DNA from: Nocardia puris
Lineage (GTDB): Bacteria > Actinomycetota > Actinomycetes > Mycobacteriales > Mycobacteriaceae
Length of the DNA: 64,000 bases
Reading direction: 5' to 3'
NCBI RefSeq assembly: GCF_003315035.1
Contig: NZ_QNRE01000007.1
Span: 62,001 to 126,000, forward strand
Both the position numbers and the translations under genes were made by a program. Shown in pieces: positions 59,305 to 64,000 of the stretch. Each line of letters starts with the position of its first letter. Positions within the stretch are counted from its first letter, which is position 1. Under the pieces are notes generated by a model. The model did not search any database. It was not told where the DNA came from and worked only from the letters and a program-made list of their open reading frames with translations.

Positions 59305-60270
59305 ATGTCCAGATCGAAGGTCAGGGGTGTCGCCGCGGCGCTCGCCGCCGCGCTCGCCCTGCTGTCCGCGTCCGCGTGCGCGAGCGACACCGCCGGGAGC
59401 GAATCCGACACGCTCACCGTGGGTTTCGTGGTCGACCCGTCGTGGGCGCAGATCCCGGTGGCCCAGCGCGGCGGCGCGTTCGAACGCCACGGCGTGCGTG
59501 TCGAGGTGGTCAACTTCTCCACCGGCGTGCAGGCGTTGCAAGCCTTGCAGGGCGGGCAGGTCGACATCGCCACCGCCGCCGACGTGCCGTCGGCCAGTGC
59601 GCTGGCGAAGTCGCCGGAGCTGCGCGTGGTGGGCGACGGGTCGCGGTGGACCGGGTCGCGGATCGTCGCCCGGCCCGGTATCGCTGATCTGAACGCGTTG
59701 GCGGGCAAGAAGATCGGCACTCCGCTGGGCACGAGCGCCGCCTACTTCGCGGCCAGCGCGCTCGACAGCGCCGGCGTGACCGCCGAACTCGTGCAGGTCG
59801 CCCCGTCGGCCATGACCACCGCCATCGCCAAGGGCGACGTGGACGCGGTCTCGATCTTCCAGCCCTACCAGGCGCAGGTGATCGACGTGCTGGACGGCAC
59901 GGGCGTCGAGATCGACGTCCCCGCCACCGGATACCGGCAGCACAGCCTCTACCTCGCCGCCGCCGACACCGCCCAGCGCAAGGCCGACGCGTTCCGGAAG
60001 TTCTTCGCCGCGCTCACCGAAGCGGGCGCGCAGTTGACCGCGCACGAGGAGGCCGCCACCGCCGCGGTGGCCGAGGCGACCGCGCTCGCGCACGATCTGG
60101 TCGGAAAGGTGTTGCGCGAGTTCGACTTCACCCTCCAGCTGCCGCCCGATCTGGCCGCGAAGCTGACGACACTGGCCGACTGGGCGCGCGCCAGGAACTA
60201 CCTCGATCCCGGAGTGCCGCCCGTGGACTACGCCGCCCGGCTCGACGCGTCCGCGCTGGCGGAATCATGA
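59305..60270 (+). CDS. ABC transporter substrate-binding lipoprotein (SsuA/nitrate type)
   Basis: 321 residues, ATG behind ACGGAGG. Signal with lipobox-like SACA (Cys at ~25). NMT1/SsuA-like: LTVGFVVDPSWAQIPVAQRGGAFERHGV, VNFSTGVQALQALQGGQVDIATAADVPSASAL, and AIAKGDVDAVSIFQPYQAQVIDVL. The three transport genes plus downstream hydrolases suggest a substrate that is imported and then cleaved. Confidence 0.92.
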   Translation: MSRSKVRGVAAALAAALALLSASACASDTAGSESDTLTVGFVVDPSWAQIPVAQRGGAFERHGVRVEVVNFSTGVQALQALQGGQVDIATAADVPSASALAKSPELRVVGDGSRWTGSRIVARPGIADLNALAGKKIGTPLGTSAAYFAASALDSAGVTAELVQVAPSAMTTAIAKGDVDAVSIFQPYQAQVIDVLDGTGVEIDVPATGYRQHSLYLAAADTAQRKADAFRKFFAALTEAGAQLTAHEEAATAAVAEATALAHDLVGKVLREFDFTLQLPPDLAAKLTTLADWARARNYLDPGVPPVDYAARLDASALAES

Positions 60271-61238
60271 GCGCGGTCACCCTTTTCGCGCTCGGCGGCA
60301 CCATCGGCATGCGGGTGTCGGGCGGTCTCGCTGTGCCCGCGCTCGATGCCGCCGCCATCGCCGATCTGCTCGGCCCGGACCACGGGGTGGCGGCGGTCGA
60401 CGTGGCGCGGGTCGGTGGGTCCGAGGTCGATTTCACCCACTTGCGCGCGCTGACCGAGGCCATCGCCACCGCGCTCGCGGGCGGCACGGCGGGTGTAATC
60501 GTCACCACCGGAACGGATTCCATCGAGGAGACCAGCGCATGGCTCACCTACACCGGCCCGTGGCCGGTGCCGGTGGTGGTCACCGGATCGATGCTCCCGG
60601 GCGGCGAACCCGGCGGGGACGCACCGGCGAACCTCGCCGCCGCCCACGCGGTCGCCACGAACCCGGTGACGACCGAGCCCGTGGTGGCCTTCGCGGGCAA
60701 GGTCTGGCTCGGCAGCCGCGTGCAGAAGGTCTCGGGCACCGGCGTGGAAGCCTTTGCCACACCGGGACTTCCACCGCTCGGCGGCGTGCTGAACGGCGTG
60801 GTGCGGTCGTTCACCCCGGCGCCCGCCCCGGCCCGCCCGCTCGGCCCGGCGGGGGATGCTCCGGCGCGCGTCCCGCTCCTGGTCGCCGCCCTCGGGGCGG
60901 ACGGTGACGTCGTGAAGTACGCCGCGGAGAACGCCGACGCTCTGGTGCTGGCGGGCAACGGCGCGGGCAATCTGCCACCGGCCCTGGCGGATGCGGCGGT
61001 CGAGGTGGCCGCGTCCGGCACGCCGGTGGTGGTTGCCACCCGCGCCGCCGACGGCCGCACGAGTCCGATGTACGGATATCGCGGCGGTGGGGGAGTGCTC
61101 GTCGAGTCCGGCATCCTGCTCGCCGACCGCATGAGTCCGCACCAGGTGCGCGTCTTCCTCACCCTCGCCGTGTCGCGCGGCCTGTCCGGCGCGGCGCTGC
61201 GCACCGCCCTTCTCGACCACCTGGAGTCCCTGTCATGA
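60267..61238 (+). CDS. L-asparaginase family enzyme
   Basis: 323 residues, ATGA overlap with the binding protein. First catalytic Thr motif LGGTIGM at ~9-15 and the second motif VTTGTDSIEETSAWL at ~77-91, then VVTGSMLPGG. Cytoplasmic type, no signal. Converts asparagine, or a related amide, to the acid plus ammonia. Its place inside a transporter operon suggests a dedicated amide substrate rather than housekeeping asparagine. Confidence 0.92.
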   Translation: MSAVTLFALGGTIGMRVSGGLAVPALDAAAIADLLGPDHGVAAVDVARVGGSEVDFTHLRALTEAIATALAGGTAGVIVTTGTDSIEETSAWLTYTGPWPVPVVVTGSMLPGGEPGGDAPANLAAAHAVATNPVTTEPVVAFAGKVWLGSRVQKVSGTGVEAFATPGLPPLGGVLNGVVRSFTPAPAPARPLGPAGDAPARVPLLVAALGADGDVVKYAAENADALVLAGNGAGNLPPALADAAVEVAASGTPVVVATRAADGRTSPMYGYRGGGGVLVESGILLADRMSPHQVRVFLTLAVSRGLSGAALRTALLDHLESLS

Positions 61239-62443
61239 CCACCGTCGGAACACCCCGCCTGATCACGCACACCGCCGCCGAACTCACCGCACTGCTCGTG
61301 CCCGCCGGGCAGCCGTGGTGTGAGAACAGTCTCGACGGCCCGGCTCGTCCACCGGAGGAGACGCGAGCGGCCCGGTTCATCGAGCCCTTCCTCGCCGAAC
61401 TCGGCTTCGACACCCGGCTCGTCGGCCGCACCGAGACGCGCGCGAACCTGGTGGCTGCCAAGGTGTTCGGTCCGGGCCCGACCCTGTTGCTCAACGACCA
61501 TCTCGACACTTACCCGGCAGGACCGCCGAGCCGCTGGACCAAATGCGCCGATCCGTTCGCCCCCGTGGTCGAGGACGGGCGGGTGTACGCGCGCGGAACA
61601 TCCGACACCCGGGGCAATCTCGCGACGCTGCTGCGCGCGGTGGCCGAAGTGTGCGCGGACCCACCGGAATCCGGCACCCTCACCGTCGCGCTCACCGCGG
61701 ACGAGGAACGCAACGGCGTCGAGGGCGCGCTCTACCTGCTGGAGGAGCACGGACTCACCGCCGACGCCGCCATCACCGTCGAACCGACGGCGTGGACCGA
61801 GGGCGGGGCCACCGGCGTCGCGATCGCGACCAGCCACACCGGCCACGCGCTGCTCGACCTCGCCGTGCACGGCCGCTCCAGCCACATCTGGCGTCCCGAC
61901 ACCGGCGTGAACGCGGCCCACCTGCTGCTCGAAGTGCTCTCCGCGCTGCGCGACCTGCCCGACGGCTGGGGTGCGAGCACGGTCGGTCTCGACGCGGGGG
62001 AGCCGGGGATGGCGCAGTTCACGCCGTTGCGCGCGAGCGCGCGGGTCGCGATCGTCGGCCTCGGGCCGGACGTGACGAAAGCGCTTGTGCTCCAGCGTGT
62101 CACCGACATCGCGCGCGACCTCACCGGCGTCACCGCGACCGTCGACGTGCGGTTCGCGCCCGGCCCCACGTTCGTGCCGGGCACCGTCGCCCTGGACGCG
62201 GACGAGCCGATCGTCGCCGCGCTGCGCGACTCCTACACCGACCACGACCCGAGCCCCGCCCGCCTGTACGCGAAGCCCGCCTACTGCGACACGATCCGCT
62301 TCCGGCACGCGGGCATCCCCGCGGTGACCTTCGGGCCGGGCGACGATGGGTGGGCCGTCTACGACGAGAGCATCAGTGTGGCGGGCATGGAGTTCGCCGC
62401 CCGCGTGCTGGCCGGGGCGATACGGCGGTTCCTGCGCCGATGA
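61235..62443 (+). CDS. M20 family metallohydrolase (ArgE/DapE/ACY1 type)
   Basis: 402 residues, ATGA overlap. Zinc ligands: LLLNDHLDTYP with H-x-D at ~90, GTSDTRGNLATLL, TADEERNGVEG with the Glu-Glu at ~152-153, VEPT, and the C-terminal AKPAYCDTIRFRHAGIPAVTFGPG with ligand His region. Such enzymes cleave N-acyl amino acids, dipeptides or carbamoyl-amino acids. With the asparaginase it may deacylate an imported N-acyl or peptide-like amide. Confidence 0.92.
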   Translation: MTTVGTPRLITHTAAELTALLVPAGQPWCENSLDGPARPPEETRAARFIEPFLAELGFDTRLVGRTETRANLVAAKVFGPGPTLLLNDHLDTYPAGPPSRWTKCADPFAPVVEDGRVYARGTSDTRGNLATLLRAVAEVCADPPESGTLTVALTADEERNGVEGALYLLEEHGLTADAAITVEPTAWTEGGATGVAIATSHTGHALLDLAVHGRSSHIWRPDTGVNAAHLLLEVLSALRDLPDGWGASTVGLDAGEPGMAQFTPLRASARVAIVGLGPDVTKALVLQRVTDIARDLTGVTATVDVRFAPGPTFVPGTVALDADEPIVAALRDSYTDHDPSPARLYAKPAYCDTIRFRHAGIPAVTFGPGDDGWAVYDESISVAGMEFAARVLAGAIRRFLRR

Positions 62444-63207
62444 CGCGCGTATGCTCGGCGGCCATGACGCCACCGCCCGACCTCAGCCGCGCCCATCCGG
62501 GCCGCCGGCTGCGGTCGGACCTGGCGCGCCAGGTCGCCGACGTGCTGCGCGGGCAGATCGCGGCGGGCGCGCTCGGGCCGCGCCTGCCCGACGAGCCCGC
62601 GCTGCAACGCGAGTTCAGCGTGTCGCGCAACAGCGTGCGCGAAGCCCTCGACATCCTGCGCTCCGAGGGGCTGGTCGAGCGGTTGCCCGGGGTGGGCACG
62701 GTGGTGCGGATGCCCAAGTTCGCGCACACCGTCGACGCCATCCGCGGCCTGTCGGAATCGTTGCGCGAGCACGGGGCGCTGCGCAACGAGGTGCGCACCG
62801 CCGGACGGGTCCGGCCGCCCCGCAGCGTGGCGGCTGCGTTGCGGGCCGAGGGCGATGTGCTCTGCATCGAGCGGTTGCGCAGGCTCGACGGCGTGCCGAT
62901 CGCGCTGGACCTGACCTATCTGCCGGTCGCCGTCGGCCTGCCGCTGCTCTCGGCCGACCTCGAGGACGAAGACCTGTTCACGCTGATCGAGCGCACTTCG
63001 GGCAAGCGACTGCGCGCCGACCAGGTGTCGGTGGACGCCGTCACCGCCGACGCGCCGTCGGCCCGGCTGCTGGGCGTGCGGACGGGCGCGCCGCTGCTGG
63101 TGCTGCAACGACTCACCCGGTTCACCGACGGCACGCCCGCCGACCTGGAGTTCGTGCGGATGCGCGGCGACCGCATCACGGTGCGGATGACGCCTGAGCG
63201 CAGTTAG
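62440..63207 (+). CDS. GntR-family regulator with UTRA effector domain (HutC subfamily)
   Basis: 255 residues from the ATGA overlap at 62440; an ATG at 62464 gives 247. HTH ~25-80: LARQVADVLRGQIAAGALGPRLPDEPALQREFSVSRNSVREALDILRSEGLVERLPGVGTVV in pieces. UTRA domain ~95-250 (VLCIERLRRLDGVPIALDLTYLP, LFTLIERTSGKRLRADQVSV). Such regulators usually repress their own operon until bound by its substrate or product. Last gene of the six-gene operon. Confidence 0.92.
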   Translation: MTRVCSAAMTPPPDLSRAHPGRRLRSDLARQVADVLRGQIAAGALGPRLPDEPALQREFSVSRNSVREALDILRSEGLVERLPGVGTVVRMPKFAHTVDAIRGLSESLREHGALRNEVRTAGRVRPPRSVAAALRAEGDVLCIERLRRLDGVPIALDLTYLPVAVGLPLLSADLEDEDLFTLIERTSGKRLRADQVSVDAVTADAPSARLLGVRTGAPLLVLQRLTRFTDGTPADLEFVRMRGDRITVRMTPERS

Positions 63208-63265
63208 AGGACTGAGCGCAATTGGAAGCCTGAGCGCAGTGAGAAGCCCGAGCGCGGTTAGTTGA
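63194..63265 (+). repeat. Four tandem copies of an 18-base unit
   Basis: Units begin at 63194, 63212, 63230 and 63248: CTGAGCGCAGTTAGAGGA and variants. The first copy codes for the last residues of the GntR protein, and the fourth runs into the end of the converging gene. The repeat unit is a multiple of 3. Confidence 0.75.
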
Positions 63266-63593
63266 GCCCGGTGGAGAACTTGATGACGACCTTCTCCTCC
63301 GACACCTCTTGTACGGCCACGTCGAGGCCCTCGGCCTCCCTGGTCTCCCCGGCGGGGATGTTCAGCTCCTGGCCCGCGACCCGCAGCGTCACCAGGTTCC
63401 CCTGCACCGCAACGAGTTCCGCGTCCACGCCGAGGATGCTGGCCTTCGCGTCCACGCCGCGCGTGAACGTCACCAGGCAGCCGGACACATCGCATTCGCT
63501 CCGGGTGCCCGCACCTTCGATGGTGCACGCCACCGCGCCGAACGACGCGGACGCGGCGATGAGGGCGGCGGCTATGGCCTGTCGTACTCGCAC
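63258..63593 (-). CDS. Small secreted protein, 111 residues
   Basis: Signal sequence RQAIAAALIAASASFGAVAC, with a Cys at the end that could be a lipobox (AVAC). Mature part has CDVSGC (possible disulfide) and strand-rich segments (LGVDAELVAVQGNLVTLRVAGQELNI). No family recognised; its type is common in Nocardia and Rhodococcus genomes as a hypothetical secreted protein. Confidence 0.75.
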   Translation of the reverse strand: MRVRQAIAAALIAASASFGAVACTIEGAGTRSECDVSGCLVTFTRGVDAKASILGVDAELVAVQGNLVTLRVAGQELNIPAGETREAEGLDVAVQEVSEEKVVIKFSTGLN

Positions 63594-63673
63594 GCCGACA
63601 GTCTAGGCCGAACCGTCGCGAATCGGACATCCCCGAGCCCCGGCGCGGGTGAGCGGCCCGCGCCGGGACCCCC

Positions 63674-64000
63674 TCAGCTGCCCGGGAAACCCGGGGGCAG
63701 CGGCTTGAAGTCCGCCTTGAACTTCGGGCCGGGCGGCAGGCCGCGCAACAGCGCGCTGGTCCAGGCGACGCCCGGAATCCAGCCGGTCGTGGCGTTCACG
63801 ATGTGCTCGGGGACCGGCACCGTGTAGAAGCGCAGATCCGCCCCACGCGCCCAATAGGATTCGACGGTCGGCAGCACCGTCGACGGCGGGATCAGCTCGT
63901 CCCATACGCCGTGCCACCACAGCACCGGCGTGTCGGGGATGTGCTTGCCGAGGCTGTTCTCGTCGAGCACCCGCAGGATCTCCGGTTCGGTCTCCAGCGA
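63674..64000 (-). CDS. Secretory lipase-like alpha/beta hydrolase, C-terminal part (start beyond window)
   Basis: The frame is open to the window's last base, so the N-terminus lies further right. Visible C-terminal ~109 residues: IPDTPVLWWHGVWDELIPPSTV with the Asp of the catalytic triad, and VPVPEHIVNATTGWIPG with the catalytic His, as in the LIP (secretory lipase) family of actinomycetes. Ends in a Pro/Gly-rich stretch. Confidence 0.85.
   Translation of the reverse strand, partial: SLETEPEILRVLDENSLGKHIPDTPVLWWHGVWDELIPPSTVLPTVESYWARGADLRFYTVPVPEHIVNATTGWIPGVAWTSALLRGLPPGPKFKADFKPLPPGFPGS

Noticed and set aside
1..64000. CRISPR array, prophage or insertion sequence
   Set aside because: No regularly spaced repeats, transposase, integrase or phage structural genes were seen on either strand.

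Overview
This window is chromosomal DNA of a high-GC actinomycete of the order Mycobacteriales, most likely a Nocardia or close relative. The evidence is very GC-rich coding DNA, frequent GTG starts, a complete mce lipid-import operon, and a backbone order lgt - pyk - tesB - pdtaR - polA that matches the mycobacterial chromosome as I remember it. No transposase, integrase, phage structural gene, rRNA or CRISPR array was seen.

Layout. 1-6.7 kb: 3' part of lgt, a TM2 protein, an amino-acid ABC binding protein and permease, a secreted glycine-rich protein, pyk and tesB. 6.7-15.7 kb: an accessory block between tesB and pdtaR holding a small phosphatase, a tightly coupled four-gene operon (DUF4365-like protein, unknown protein, winged-helix protein, giant two-ATPase HerA-like protein) that I rate as a candidate DNA-targeting or defence system, a DUF4188 protein and tRNA-Leu(CAA). 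15.9-28.1 kb: pdtaR, a branched-chain amino-acid ABC operon in which the two ATPases are one fused protein, two metallopeptidases and polA. 28.2-42 kb: a patchwork containing a triple-DUF4913 protein, an alkylsulfatase, DUF389 and small membrane proteins, two decayed genes, a TetR-desaturase unit, a cold-shock protein, a universal stress protein with a DosR-like box, a Kef-type antiporter, and a TetR divergent from an ABC-2-like membrane protein across an operator.

42-45 kb: a stand-alone LeuA-type regulatory domain preceded by a textbook transcription attenuator (leaderless Leu/Val leader peptide, competing hairpins, T-tract terminator), then thioredoxin, a 2'-5' RNA ligase-like protein and an isopropylmalate dehydrogenase-like enzyme. 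45-55.6 kb: yrbE-A/B, mceA-F, a Mce-associated protein and small follow-on genes. 55.6-57.4 kb: an old-yellow-enzyme-type oxidoreductase with its TetR. 57.6-63.2 kb: a six-gene coupled operon of a nitrate/sulfonate-type ABC importer, asparaginase, M20 hydrolase and UTRA-type GntR regulator, which looks like a complete uptake-and-hydrolysis pathway. The window ends in a secreted small protein and a partial lipase-like gene.

All calls rest on reading the sequence and remembered family motifs; no database search was run.
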